A stretch of 64,000 nucleotides of DNA from UBA1181 sp045600225 (GCA_045600225.1 JAZRXL010000028.1:1-64000); one strand, 5' to 3'; positions 36,059 to 45,485 are shown, counted from the first letter of the stretch. Numbers and translations: made by a program. The notes: a model not told the origin generated them from the letters alone.

Positions 36059-39000
36059 ATGCAAAACAAGGGATTTGTTAAGTTGATTGCTGTGCTTTTT
36101 GCGCTCATCTGTCTCTTCTACCTTTCTTTTAGCATTGTTTCTGCTTACTATTCAAACAAGGCAGACTCATTGTACGGAGAGGGTTCTGTAGAGTCTCAAG
36201 CGTATCTCGATTCTTTGTCGGGAGAAAAAGTCTGGTTTGGTTACACTTTGAAAGAGTGCCGCGAGAATGAACTGAACTTAGGTTTGGACCTTAAGGGAGG
36301 TATGAATGTTGTGATGGAAGTATCTGTTGCAGACATTCTTAAGTCTTTGGCAGGATCTCAAAGCGGATCAGAGCAATTCGTGAATGCCATGAAGGTGGCA
36401 AAAGAGAAGCAGTTGACAAATCAACGTGATTTCGTAGATCTATTCGCAGAATCTTTTAAAGAGGTGAATCCAGGTGTGCCATTAGCGTCGGTTTTCTCAA
36501 CATTCGAGTTAAGAGAGAAAGTTACGGCTGTCTCTACAGACAATGAGGTCGTAAAGGTATTGAAAGAGGAGGTTGCAAGTGCCGTAGATAACTCTTTCAA
36601 CGTGCTTCGCTCTCGTATCGACCGTTTCGGTGTAGTTCAACCAAACATTCAAAAGTTGGATATCGCCGGACGTATCTTGATTGAGATGCCAGGTGTTAAG
36701 GAACCAGAGCGTGTTCGTAAATTGCTTCAAGGTTCTGCAGATTTGGAGTTCTGGGAGACTTTAGAGTTTGCTGAAGTATACAACTCTATCGCTGCTGTTA
36801 ATGCAATGGCTCGCGATATGGCTAAGTTGGAAAATGCACAAGGTGCTGCAGAAACAACAGAGGTTGCAAAAGATTCTTCAGAGAAGACTGCATTGGATGC
36901 TCTAGTTGCTGCTGGTGATACAGTCGCTGCTGCGCAAGATGCTAACCAACAATCAATAGAAGAGTGGAAAAAGGAGAATCCTTTGTTTGCTATCATGCAA
37001 ATCAATCAAGATCAATCTGGCCGCATTGGTGCTGGTCCTCGTATTGGTTTTGTTAATCAAAAGGATACTGCAAAGGTTTCTGAATATATGCGTTTGGCAA
37101 AGGAGAGACATTTGTTGCCTCAAAACCTTATGCCAAAGTGGAGTGTTGCTCCATTGGAAGGAACAGAAGATATCTTTGAGTTGATTGCAATCAATTGCAA
37201 GAGAAAAGATGGAAAAGCTCCATTGACAGGTTCTGTTATCGTTGATGCAAAAGATGATTTTGCTCAATACTCATCTAAGTCAACAGTAAGCATGGAGATG
37301 AACCAAGAGGGTGCTGCTGCTTGGGCTCGTTTGACTAAGGAGAACATTGGAAAGTGTGTTGCCATCGTATTGGATGGTTATGTATACTCTTATCCTCGTG
37401 TTAACGATGAGATCACTGGTGGTAGATCAGAAATCTCAGGTAACTTTACAGTGCAAGATGCAAAAGACTTGGCGAACGTGTTGAAGTCTGGTAAGATGCC
37501 AGCTCCTGCTCGTATTGTTCAAGAGGATGTCGTTGGTCCTTCATTGGGTCAAGAAGCTATTCATGCAGGTTTGATCTCATTTATCATTGCCTTCTGCATG
37601 GTTCTTGTATACATGATTTTCTATTATGGATTAGTGCCAGGTTTGATTGCTGATATCGCTTTGATTTGTAACGTGTTCTTCATCTTTAGCGTTTTGGCTT
37701 CATTCCAAGCTGTTCTTACATTGCCAGGTATTGCCGGTATCGTATTGACTTTGGGTATGGCTGTGGATGCGAATGTGTTGATTTATGAGCGTATCCGCGA
37801 AGAACTCCGTGCTGGTAAGCAAATCAAGAAGGCTTTGGCTGATGGTTATAAGAATGCATTTAGTGCAATCATTGACTCTAACGTAACAACAGTTTTGACT
37901 GGTATCATATTGTTCATGTTCGGTACAGGTCCTATCAAGGGATTTGCTACTACTTTGATCATCGGTGTGCTTTGCTCATTCTTCACAGCAATCTTCATCT
38001 CAAGATTGATCTTCGAATGGTTGTTGAACAAGTCTGATAAGTACAATAACCTTTCGTTTACAACTAAGATTACAGAAAACTGGTTCCAAAATGTAAGCAT
38101 CGATTTCATCAGCAAGAGAAAGATGTTCTACATCGTTTCTTCTTGTGCTCTTTTGATCTGTTTGGGATCATTGTTAATGAACGGAATGAAGAAGGGTGTA
38201 GACTTCTCTGGAGGTCGTAATTATATCGTTCGTTTCGAACAACCTGTTTCTACAGTTGATGTTGCAGATATGTTGCAAAATTCATTTGATGGAAATGCGG
38301 TTTCTGTAATTACTATTGGTGATAACAATCAGGTTAGAATCACAACCAACTACAAGATCATGGAAGATGATCCTAATATTGATGATGAGATTGAGAATCG
38401 TATCTATAATGGAGTTAAACCTCTTATTGGAGAAGGTATTTCTCGTGATATGTTCCTTAACCGTTATGTTGTGGAAAATGGTGTTAGCCGTTTGTCTAAC
38501 AAAGAGGATGAGTCTACATTTGGTCTTCAAAGTTCTCAAAAGGTGGGACCTACAATGGCAGATGATATCAAGACTTCTGCAATCTTTGCAGTGTTGATCT
38601 CATTGTTGTGTATCGGTTTGTACATCTTGATTCGTTTCCGCAATATCGCGTTTAGTGTGGGTGCGGTTGCTTCTTTGGCTCACGATACTTTGATCATCTT
38701 CGGTTTGTTCTCGTTGTTGCAAAATGTAATGCCATTCTCTATGGAGATTGACCAGTCATTTATTGCTGCAATCTTGACTGTGATCGGTTACTCAATCAAC
38801 GATAACGTGGTTATCTTCGACCGTATCCGTGAGAACTTGGCATTGTATCCAAATCGTGATGTTCACTCATTGATCAATGGATCTTTGAATTCAACTTTGA
38901 GCCGTACTTTCAGTACTTCAATGAGTACAATGGTTGTATTGCTTGTCATCTTCTTCTTCGGAGGAGACACAATTAGAGGATTCATCTTCGCAATGTTGAT

Positions 39001-39127
39001 CGGTGTTGTTGTTGGTACTTATTCTTCTTGGTTCGTTGCAACTCCAATTGCATACGATTTGTTGAAGAAGAAGGGTGTTGACAGCTTGAAGAAGAAAGAG
39101 AGTCAAGAGGCCGTTGCTGCAGAGTAA
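36059..39127 (+). CDS. secDF: Fused protein-export membrane protein SecDF
   Basis: An accessory of the Sec translocon that uses proton-motive force to help pull proteins across the inner membrane. SecD and SecF are fused in one 1022-residue chain, as usual in Bacteroidota. The SecD part (~1-650) has an N-terminal membrane helix, periplasmic P1 region (NLGLDLKGGMNVVMEV), and membrane block with LTLGMAVDANVLIYERIREE. An Ala/Gln-rich low-complexity insert lies near 265-310. The SecF part starts near 683 (GVDFSGGRNYIVRF) and has YSINDNVVIFDRIREN. Each half keeps the Asp-containing RND motif. Strong codon bias fits high expression. It is monocistronic. Confidence 0.96.
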   Translation: MQNKGFVKLIAVLFALICLFYLSFSIVSAYYSNKADSLYGEGSVESQAYLDSLSGEKVWFGYTLKECRENELNLGLDLKGGMNVVMEVSVADILKSLAGSQSGSEQFVNAMKVAKEKQLTNQRDFVDLFAESFKEVNPGVPLASVFSTFELREKVTAVSTDNEVVKVLKEEVASAVDNSFNVLRSRIDRFGVVQPNIQKLDIAGRILIEMPGVKEPERVRKLLQGSADLEFWETLEFAEVYNSIAAVNAMARDMAKLENAQGAAETTEVAKDSSEKTALDALVAAGDTVAAAQDANQQSIEEWKKENPLFAIMQINQDQSGRIGAGPRIGFVNQKDTAKVSEYMRLAKERHLLPQNLMPKWSVAPLEGTEDIFELIAINCKRKDGKAPLTGSVIVDAKDDFAQYSSKSTVSMEMNQEGAAAWARLTKENIGKCVAIVLDGYVYSYPRVNDEITGGRSEISGNFTVQDAKDLANVLKSGKMPAPARIVQEDVVGPSLGQEAIHAGLISFIIAFCMVLVYMIFYYGLVPGLIADIALICNVFFIFSVLASFQAVLTLPGIAGIVLTLGMAVDANVLIYERIREELRAGKQIKKALADGYKNAFSAIIDSNVTTVLTGIILFMFGTGPIKGFATTLIIGVLCSFFTAIFISRLIFEWLLNKSDKYNNLSFTTKITENWFQNVSIDFISKRKMFYIVSSCALLICLGSLLMNGMKKGVDFSGGRNYIVRFEQPVSTVDVADMLQNSFDGNAVSVITIGDNNQVRITTNYKIMEDDPNIDDEIENRIYNGVKPLIGEGISRDMFLNRYVVENGVSRLSNKEDESTFGLQSSQKVGPTMADDIKTSAIFAVLISLLCIGLYILIRFRNIAFSVGAVASLAHDTLIIFGLFSLLQNVMPFSMEIDQSFIAAILTVIGYSINDNVVIFDRIRENLALYPNRDVHSLINGSLNSTLSRTFSTSMSTMVVLLVIFFFGGDTIRGFIFAMLIGVVVGTYSSWFVATPIAYDLLKKKGVDSLKKKESQEAVAAE

Positions 39128-39147
39128 TAATTCTTTCATATAAAGTG

Positions 39148-39178
39148 AAAAAGGTTGGGTTTAGATCCAACCTTTTTT
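39148..39178 (+). terminator. Terminator after secDF
   Basis: A stem of about 10 bp (AAAAGGTTGG and CCAACCTTTT) with a short loop and T run. Confidence 0.8.
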
Positions 39179-39180
39179 GT

Positions 39181-39188
39181 TATATTTG
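39181..39188 (+). promoter_or_regulatory. -7 box of the ispG promoter
   Basis: TATATTTG, 39 nt before the ATG and immediately after the secDF terminator. Confidence 0.55.
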
Positions 39189-39227
39189 TATAGGTAAAAC
39201 CGTGTTCCATTACATTCGTTTAAACAG

Positions 39228-40955
39228 ATGGATAATATATTTAAATACTCAAGAAGAGAGACTCTTGCCGTTAAGGTAGGCGAAATAGAGATTGGAGGCA
39301 ATAATCCTATACGCATCCAGTCAATGGCTAATACAGATACTAATGATACGTTAGGAAGTGTAGAACAGGCTATGCGCATAGAACAGGCTGGTGGTGAATT
39401 GGTCCGCTTCACTGCACAAGGTGTAAAGGAGGCTAATAATCTAAAACCTATAAGAGAGGAGCTTCGCAAACGAGGTGCACATGCTCCTATTGTTGCTGAT
39501 ATCCATTTTAATCCGCAGGCTGCTTTTGAAGCTGCAAAGGTGGTTGAGAAGGTGAGGATAAATCCAGGAAACTTCGTGGATCGCGTACATACTCTTAAGC
39601 GTTTTGACTATACGGACGAGGAGTATCAATTAGAAATTGATAAGATAAAGGATAAACTGTATCCGTTGTTAGATATTTGTAAAGAGAATAAAACAGCCAT
39701 TCGAATTGGTGTGAATCACGGATCCTTATCCGATAGAATTCTGTCTCGTTATGGAGACACTCCGCGTGGTATGGTGGAGTCTTGTATGGAGTTCCTTCGT
39801 CTATGCATTGCCTACGACTTTTATAACATAGTTATCTCTATCAAGGCGTCTAATACGGTAATTATGGTTCAGACGGTACGACTTTTAGTTGATACTATGA
39901 AAAAGAATGGAATGAAGTTTCCACTTCATTTAGGTGTTACTGAGGCTGGCGATGGAGAAGATGGACGTGTGAAGTCTGCATTGGGAATAGGTGCTTTGTT
40001 GCAAGATGGTATTGGAGATACAATCAGAGTCTCGTTGAGTGAGTCTCCTGAAAATGAGATTCCCGTAGCAAAGAAGTTAGTGGATTATGTCACTAATACG
40101 GCTCCAAATGTTTCTTCTGCAGTTTCTTGCGTTTCTGATTCTGGCAAAGTCGATCCTTTCTCGTATAAAAGAAGAGAAACCGTTGCTGTTGCGAATATTG
40201 GAGGAGGAAATGTTCCTGTCGTTATCTCCACTTCAAAGCAAGTGTACTCGTCTGTCAAGGCAGACTACTCTGCAGATGAATTACAGGGAACAGCTCCTTT
40301 TAAGGTGTTGTTTGCTACGTTGTCTGATTTTGATAAGAAAAAAGCATTGTTGGATGCTCAAACAGTGATCGTTTTAGATACGGATGGATACCCATCTTCC
40401 CAAAGTGGAATAGGGGAACAGAGAGCCTTTTTCCATCGTTTGCTGATGGAAGATATAAAGAATCCGGTTGTCATAAGACGTTGTTATCTGGATGATAATG
40501 TAGAGGATCTGCAGGTAAAGGCTGCTGCGGACTTTGGCCAGTTCTTTATTGATGGATTAGGAGATGGAATATGGGTAGAGGCACCTAATGTTCAGGAATC
40601 ATATGTTGTCTCGTTGATGTACGCAATCCTTCAAGGTTCTCGTACGAGAGTCTCTAAGACGGAGTATATCTCGTGTCCAAGTTGTGGTAGGACAATGTTT
40701 GATTTGGAGACGACCATTGCAAGAATAAAGGCGAAGACTTCTCATCTAAAAGGACTTAAAATTGGTGTGATGGGATGTATTGTAAATGGTCCTGGAGAGA
40801 TGGCTGATGCCGATTATGGATATGTGGGTTCTGCAAGGGGTAAGGTTAATTTATATAAAGGACAAGTATGTATAGAGAAACTTATTCCAGAAGAAGATGC
40901 AGTAGATAGACTTATCGAATTGATTCGATCTAATGGAGATTGGAAAGACGAATAA
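39228..40955 (+). CDS. ispG: 4-hydroxy-3-methylbut-2-enyl diphosphate synthase IspG (GcpE), long form
   Basis: Performs the penultimate step of the MEP isoprenoid pathway, reducing MEcPP to HMBPP with a [4Fe-4S] cluster. At 575 residues it is the long form known from Bacteroidota, Chlamydia and plants, with an extra central domain (~290-440) between the TIM barrel and the cluster domain; E. coli IspG is 372 residues. Cluster ligands are visible as CPSCGRT (Cys483, Cys486) and GCIVNGPGE (Cys517). The barrel start is NPIRIQSMANTDTNDT. ispH and other MEP genes are not adjacent. The gene is monocistronic, ending at a hairpin shared with the LytTR gene. Confidence 0.95.
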   Translation: MDNIFKYSRRETLAVKVGEIEIGGNNPIRIQSMANTDTNDTLGSVEQAMRIEQAGGELVRFTAQGVKEANNLKPIREELRKRGAHAPIVADIHFNPQAAFEAAKVVEKVRINPGNFVDRVHTLKRFDYTDEEYQLEIDKIKDKLYPLLDICKENKTAIRIGVNHGSLSDRILSRYGDTPRGMVESCMEFLRLCIAYDFYNIVISIKASNTVIMVQTVRLLVDTMKKNGMKFPLHLGVTEAGDGEDGRVKSALGIGALLQDGIGDTIRVSLSESPENEIPVAKKLVDYVTNTAPNVSSAVSCVSDSGKVDPFSYKRRETVAVANIGGGNVPVVISTSKQVYSSVKADYSADELQGTAPFKVLFATLSDFDKKKALLDAQTVIVLDTDGYPSSQSGIGEQRAFFHRLLMEDIKNPVVIRRCYLDDNVEDLQVKAAADFGQFFIDGLGDGIWVEAPNVQESYVVSLMYAILQGSRTRVSKTEYISCPSCGRTMFDLETTIARIKAKTSHLKGLKIGVMGCIVNGPGEMADADYGYVGSARGKVNLYKGQVCIEKLIPEEDAVDRLIELIRSNGDWKDE

Positions 40956-40975
40956 GAGTTTTAAATAGATAAAAT

Positions 40976-41001
40976 AAAAAGGCGGAGGAATCCGCCTTTT
41001 T
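40976..41001. terminator. Bidirectional terminator between ispG and the LytTR gene
   Basis: A perfect 11-bp stem (AAAAAGGCGGA and TCCGCCTTTTT) with a GGAA tetraloop between convergent genes. A and T runs on both sides suit both directions. Confidence 0.85.
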
Positions 41002-41002
41002 A

Positions 41003-41845
41003 TTATTCGTTTTGTGTGAATAAATCTGCTATTGTTTGAGCATATGTTTTTGAAACAGGAATCTCCGTGTGAGGTTCGGTGTCTAATTCGATGATTAGGC
41101 CATCTTTCCCTTTTTTTAGTATTCTTACCTTCCCGAGGTTGACGACATAAAATCTATGGCATCGGATAAAGTTCATGTCTTGAAAGCTTTCTTCTACATA
41201 TTTTAGCGTATTTCGAAGCATAAATTTCACCACCTCCTTTTTACTGTTGAGATAGTAGATGAATACGTAGTTGTCTGCGGATTGTGCGTATATGAAATCA
41301 TCAAGTCTCACGGAAAGCCTAAAGACGCCTTTCTCGTCGTTGAAGTTGATTACACCTTTGTCTAATGCCACTTTCCGTTTTTCTGTTATGTCCTTTATTA
41401 TCTTCTTTTTCTCTTCTAGGGAGAAGTACAGATAACTGATTATGTAGGGTATGATAAGAATGGAGACGACAGAAATGACGGTTCTTGGTAAAATTGTCAG
41501 GAATGGTCTTGTGTTGGGGACGTTTATATTCCAACTGACAAAAGAAAGAACGGCGGAGATTAAAATAATCTCCTGTATTATCCACCAGTAAAGGAACTTG
41601 ATTTTTACCGGTTTGACTTTATTTATTTTGTAGAACCCAAATCTGCTTAAAATAAGGATTATATAGCCGATAGATATCAATATGGAAAGATAATACCTAT
41701 ACTGATGATCTTTGTTCTCAAATCCTCTAATAGAAACATCAGGGTGGTAAACAAGCATGAAAATTCCTATCCAAAAGATAACGAAAGCGAGAAATTGGAC
41801 GATTCCTCTCTTCTCCGTCATAAATTTAGGAATGTTTCTACTCAT
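41003..41845 (-). CDS. Membrane-bound LytTR-family transcriptional regulator
   Basis: A 280-residue regulator. Four hydrophobic segments (~15-32, 48-65, 85-105, 120-145) place the N-terminal half in the membrane; the C-terminal ~100 residues are a LytTR DNA-binding domain (DDFIYAQSADNYVFIYY, FMLRNTLKYVEE, FIRCHRFYVVN). There is no response-regulator receiver domain and no histidine kinase beside it, so it probably senses a membrane or small-molecule signal directly. Such receiver-less LytTR proteins are frequent in Bacteroidota. Target genes are unknown; its own promoter region or the neighbouring fab cluster are possibilities. Confidence 0.85.
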   Translation of the reverse strand: MSRNIPKFMTEKRGIVQFLAFVIFWIGIFMLVYHPDVSIRGFENKDHQYRYYLSILISIGYIILILSRFGFYKINKVKPVKIKFLYWWIIQEIILISAVLSFVSWNINVPNTRPFLTILPRTVISVVSILIIPYIISYLYFSLEEKKKIIKDITEKRKVALDKGVINFNDEKGVFRLSVRLDDFIYAQSADNYVFIYYLNSKKEVVKFMLRNTLKYVEESFQDMNFIRCHRFYVVNLGKVRILKKGKDGLIIELDTEPHTEIPVSKTYAQTIADLFTQNE

Positions 41846-41868
41846 TGTCTATTATTTATTTTTTTTTG

Positions 41869-41876
41869 CAAATATA
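41869..41876 (-). promoter_or_regulatory. -7 box of the LytTR gene
   Basis: TATATTTG on the minus strand, 23 nt before the ATG. Confidence 0.55.
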
Positions 41877-42020
41877 ACTTTTATTTTTTGAGTTTGATTA
41901 ATTTTTGCATCTTTTGTTTCTGCCAATCTATTCTAATTTTTGCACCGAAATGTTAAATTTCACCCCATAACCCTTCTAAAATGGACCTTTTTTTTCATTG
42001 TAAGGAAATTTGGTTTTAAA

Positions 42021-42054
42021 TTTGCTTTGTTTTATATCGGATTGTGTATTTTCG
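42021..42054 (+). promoter_or_regulatory. Probable promoter of fabH-fabK-fabF
   Basis: TTTG at 42021-42024 and 42026-42029 precede TATTTTCG (42047-42054), a one-mismatch -7 box, by 22 or 17 nt. The leader to fabH would be about 65 nt. Confidence 0.4.
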
Positions 42055-42124
42055 ACTTTGCGGTAAATCTCGTATCGTCTGATTCGATAAAAATTATCAA
42101 GATAAACGAAAAAAAATATAGACA

Positions 42125-43069
42125 ATGAAAATCATTTCAACGGGAAGTGCGGTGCCTCAGTTAGAGGTTACGAATGATATGTTGAGCCAGATTATGGATA
42201 CTAATGACGAATGGATTAGTTCTAGAACTGGAATCAGAAGCAGACGTGTTCTTTCTACAGAATCGCTCTCTGAGCTTGCTTTGTCTGCCGCTAAAAGATG
42301 TATTGAGAACTCTAAGATAGATCCTTCGGAAATTGATTACATTCTTTGTCATAACGTTTTTAGTGATGTGACAATCCCATCCTTGGCTGCATATTTGACA
42401 AAAGACTTAGGTGTGACATGTCCTACGATAGACTTGAATGCTGCGTGTGCAGGTTTCATTTACTCGTTGGATTATGCAGACGCATTGTTTAAGGCAGGCA
42501 AGGCTAAGAATGTTTTGATCATATGTGCAGAGCAAACTTCTCACTTCGTTGATTGGGATCGCAGAGAGGTTTGTGTATTGTTTGGAGATGCCGCTGCCGC
42601 TGCTATGGTTACGGCAAGTGATGACGAGTGTTATTTCAATATGGGTACTAGTTATACCAGCGCGTTGCATTGTAGCGCTACGTATAATGACACTCCTTTT
42701 AAGAAAGGTTGCCAAGCATATCCTTATTTGACAATGAATGGAAGAGATGTCTTTAAGTTGGCTGTTTTGAATTGTTCGAAAGATATCCATACAGTGTTGG
42801 ATAAGGCAAATATGGAACCTACAGACATTAGTTATTTCTTATTGCATCAAGCAAATATGAGAATTGTGGATGCCATCAAGAAGGATATGTCGTTATCGGA
42901 TGATAAGGTTCCTCACAATATTGAGAAGTACGGAAACACCTCTTCAGCAAGTGTTCCTTTGTTGCTGGATGAGATGAATCAGCAAGGAAAATTGAAACGT
43001 GGAGATGTATTGGTTATGTGCGCCTTTGGTGCCGGATTTACATCGGGAGCATGTTTAATAAAGTGGTAA
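42125..43069 (+). CDS. fabH: 3-oxoacyl-ACP synthase III (FabH)
   Basis: Starts fatty-acid chains by condensing acyl-CoA with malonyl-ACP. The 314 residues hold the Cys-His-Asn triad at expected spacing: Cys108 in NAACAGF, His241 in LLHQANMR, Asn271 in YGNTSSAS (E. coli 112/244/274). The N-terminal SRTGIRSRR contact region is present. It is the first gene of a three-gene cluster, 22 bp before fabK. Clustering with fabK and fabF supports a type II fatty-acid role over a secondary-metabolite ketosynthase, though no acyl-carrier protein is next to it. Confidence 0.9.
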   Translation: MKIISTGSAVPQLEVTNDMLSQIMDTNDEWISSRTGIRSRRVLSTESLSELALSAAKRCIENSKIDPSEIDYILCHNVFSDVTIPSLAAYLTKDLGVTCPTIDLNAACAGFIYSLDYADALFKAGKAKNVLIICAEQTSHFVDWDRREVCVLFGDAAAAAMVTASDDECYFNMGTSYTSALHCSATYNDTPFKKGCQAYPYLTMNGRDVFKLAVLNCSKDIHTVLDKANMEPTDISYFLLHQANMRIVDAIKKDMSLSDDKVPHNIEKYGNTSSASVPLLLDEMNQQGKLKRGDVLVMCAFGAGFTSGACLIKW

Positions 43070-43091
43070 AAAATTATTTCAATAATATATT

Positions 43092-44042
43092 ATGATTAAA
43101 AGTAACATTTGTGAATTGTTGGGTATCAAATACCCAATCTTCCAAGGTGGAATGGCTTGGATTTCTGATGCAAAGTTGGCTGCTGCAGTCTCTGAGGCTG
43201 GCGGTTTAGGTATAATCTCTGCGATGAATGCAAACGCTGATTACGTACGTGAACAAATTCGTAAGTGCAAGGGTTTGACAAATAAGCCATTTGGAGTAAA
43301 CATTATGTTGATGAGTCCTTTTGCTGATGATGTTGCAAAAGTTGTTGTAGAGGAGAAGGTTGCAGTTGTTACTACAGGTGCAGGTATGCCTACAAAATAT
43401 ATGAAGGACTGGTTGGAAGCTGGTATCAAGGTTATTCCAGTTGCTGGTGCAGTTGCATTTGCTCAACGATTCGAGCGTATGGGTGCTACAGCTGTTATTG
43501 CAGAAGGCTGTGAGTCTGGTGGTCACGTGGGTGAAATCAATACTATGGCTCTTGTCCCTCAAGTATGTGATGCTGTTAGTATCCCTGTTATTGCAGCAGG
43601 AGGTATTGCTGATGGTCGCGGAATGGCAGCTTCATTTATGTTGGGTGCACAAGGTGTTCAGTGTGGAACTTGTTTCTTGGTTGCTGACGAGTGTAATGTT
43701 CACGAGAACTATAAGGATAAAGTCATCAAGGCTTCTGATTCAGATACAATCGTAACAGGAAAACGTTTGGGTCATCCAGTTCGTTCATTGAAGAATAAGT
43801 TCTCTCGTGCTTTCGCTGAGTTGGAGAAGAATTCTGCAAATACAGATGAGCAAATCAGTCAATTTGGTGTAGGTTCTTTGCGTAAGGCTGTGGTTGACGG
43901 TAATGTGGATGAGGGATCATTCATGGCTGGTCAAATTGCAGGTTTGGTAAAGGAGAAGAAGTCTGCTAAGGCTATCGTTGAAGATATGGCTAAGCAGGCT
44001 GAAGAAATTTTAAGTAAATCATCTAATATTGTTTCTAAATAA
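43092..44042 (+). CDS. fabK: Enoyl-ACP reductase II (FabK), FMN-dependent
   Basis: An NAD(P)H-dependent flavoprotein that reduces enoyl-ACP in the last step of chain elongation. The 316 residues form a TIM barrel with IKYPIFQGGMAWIS at the N-terminus and the FabK-type loop EGCESGGHVGEINTMALVPQ near the middle, holding the conserved His. FMN-site glycines follow (IPVIAAGGIADGRGMAA). Nitronate monooxygenase is a close relative, but position between fabH and fabF, with a one-base overlap with fabF, favours FabK. FabK is structurally unrelated to FabI. Codon bias is strong. Confidence 0.87.
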   Translation: MIKSNICELLGIKYPIFQGGMAWISDAKLAAAVSEAGGLGIISAMNANADYVREQIRKCKGLTNKPFGVNIMLMSPFADDVAKVVVEEKVAVVTTGAGMPTKYMKDWLEAGIKVIPVAGAVAFAQRFERMGATAVIAEGCESGGHVGEINTMALVPQVCDAVSIPVIAAGGIADGRGMAASFMLGAQGVQCGTCFLVADECNVHENYKDKVIKASDSDTIVTGKRLGHPVRSLKNKFSRAFAELEKNSANTDEQISQFGVGSLRKAVVDGNVDEGSFMAGQIAGLVKEKKSAKAIVEDMAKQAEEILSKSSNIVSK

Positions 44043-45274
44043 TGAAGCGCGTTGTTATAACAGGTCTTGGAGTCGTTTCTCCAGTAGGAAATGATGTAGC
44101 CACTTTTTGGCATAACTTGCAATCCGGCGTTTGTGGAATTGCTCCTATTACGCTTTTCGATACAACAGATATGCCTGTGAAAATTGCTGCTGAAGTAAAG
44201 AACTTCAACATCGAGGATTTTGGTGTGGATAAAGGAATGGCTCGTCGTTCTGACCGTTACAGTCAATTCGCATTGGCTGCTGCTGCTCAAGCAATGGCAG
44301 ATAGTGAATTGGAAGGAAAAATTGATTCTAAGAGATTGGGTGTATATGTAGGTTCTGGTATTGGAGGTATGAACACTTTCATTACAGAGTGTACAAAATT
44401 AAACACAGAAGGTCCTAATAGAATATCACCATTGTTTATTCCAATGATGATCTCCAATATTGCAGCAGGTAATGTTGCTATTGCAAATCATGCAGAAGGT
44501 CCATGTTTGCCTGTTGTTACTGCTTGTGCTACAAGCTCGCATGCTATTGGTGAGGCTTTCAGAGCAATCGCTTTCGGTTTCGCTGATGCAATCATCGCAG
44601 GAGGTGCTGAGGCCGCTATCAATCCTTTGGCAGTTGGAGGATTTACAAACTGCAAGGCTTTGTCTAAATCAACTAACCCATTAGAGGCTTCATTGCCATT
44701 CGATGCTCGTCGTGCTGGGTTCGTTATCGGTGAAGGTGCAGGTATCGTTATCCTTGAAGAGTTGGAGCATGCAAAGGCAAGAGGTGCTAAGATCTATTGC
44801 GAGGTTACAGGTTACGGTAACACTTGTGATGCTTATCACTACACAGCTCCTAAACCAGATGGTTCTTGTGCTTCTCGTGCAATTGAGCAAGCTCTTGAAC
44901 AATCTAAGTATACATCAAGCGATGTTGTTTATGTGAATGCACACGGAACAGGTACTCCTTTGAATGATAAGTCGGAGACTCAAGCCTTTAAGTTGGCATT
45001 TGGAGAAGAGGATGCAAGAAAGTTGCATATCAGTTCTTCTAAGTCAATGACAGGTCACACATTGGGTGCTGCTGGTGGTATGGAGGTGATTGTTTCTGCT
45101 CTATCATTGCAAAACAACTTCGTAACTCCAACTATTGGTTTGACAACTCCAGATCCTGAATGTGATTTGGATTACACTCCAAACACAGCAAAGAAGGTGG
45201 ATTTGACAATGGCTATCTCAACTTCTTTGGGATTCGGTGGACACAATGCTTGTGTTGCCATGAGAAAGTACTAA
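44042..45274 (+). CDS. fabF: 3-oxoacyl-ACP synthase II (FabF)
   Basis: Elongates acyl-ACP chains by decarboxylative condensation with malonyl-ACP. The 410 residues show the KAS I/II triad Cys162 (VTACATSSHA), His301 (NAHGTGTPLND) and His339 (MTGHTLGAAGG). The opening RVVITGLGVVSPVG is typical. The start codon shares its A with the fabK stop (TAATG), pointing to translational coupling. Biased codons suggest high expression. FabD, FabG, FabZ and ACP genes must lie elsewhere. Confidence 0.95.
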   Translation: MKRVVITGLGVVSPVGNDVATFWHNLQSGVCGIAPITLFDTTDMPVKIAAEVKNFNIEDFGVDKGMARRSDRYSQFALAAAAQAMADSELEGKIDSKRLGVYVGSGIGGMNTFITECTKLNTEGPNRISPLFIPMMISNIAAGNVAIANHAEGPCLPVVTACATSSHAIGEAFRAIAFGFADAIIAGGAEAAINPLAVGGFTNCKALSKSTNPLEASLPFDARRAGFVIGEGAGIVILEELEHAKARGAKIYCEVTGYGNTCDAYHYTAPKPDGSCASRAIEQALEQSKYTSSDVVYVNAHGTGTPLNDKSETQAFKLAFGEEDARKLHISSSKSMTGHTLGAAGGMEVIVSALSLQNNFVTPTIGLTTPDPECDLDYTPNTAKKVDLTMAISTSLGFGGHNACVAMRKY

Positions 45275-45370
45275 TAGAAAATCAAGCAGAAAATAATTTT
45301 ACTATAATAACCTAACCTAACTATTCTATGATAGTTTTTTCCTAAGGAAAAACATAAAACTATTTGTACT

Positions 45371-45412
45371 GAAGAGGGAGATTCTTAATGAGGGTCTCCT
45401 TCTTTCTTTTTT
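45371..45412 (+). terminator. Probable terminator after fabF
   Basis: An imperfect stem (GAAG..GGAGA with TCTCCTTC) followed by a T-rich run. Confidence 0.5.
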
Positions 45413-45415
45413 AGA

Positions 45416-45485
45416 CCTGGGGCGTATGCAATACTTCTCATGCATGTGCCGATATTACCCTGGGCGTATGCAATACGCCCCTACG
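45416..45485. repeat. Palindromic repeat block (REP-like)
   Basis: GGCGTATGCAATAC occurs at 45421-45434 and again at 45463-45476. The second copy is a perfect palindrome, GGGCGTAT-GCA-ATACGCCC (45462-45480), flanked by CCT and CTACG. The first copy keeps only the left half. The block is richer in G+C than its surroundings and encodes no protein. It looks like a dispersed intergenic palindromic element, but no other copy lies in the window. Confidence 0.55.

Noticed and set aside
43092..44042. Nitronate monooxygenase
   Set aside because: The family is close, but the EGCESGGHVGEI loop and the position between fabH and fabF favour FabK.
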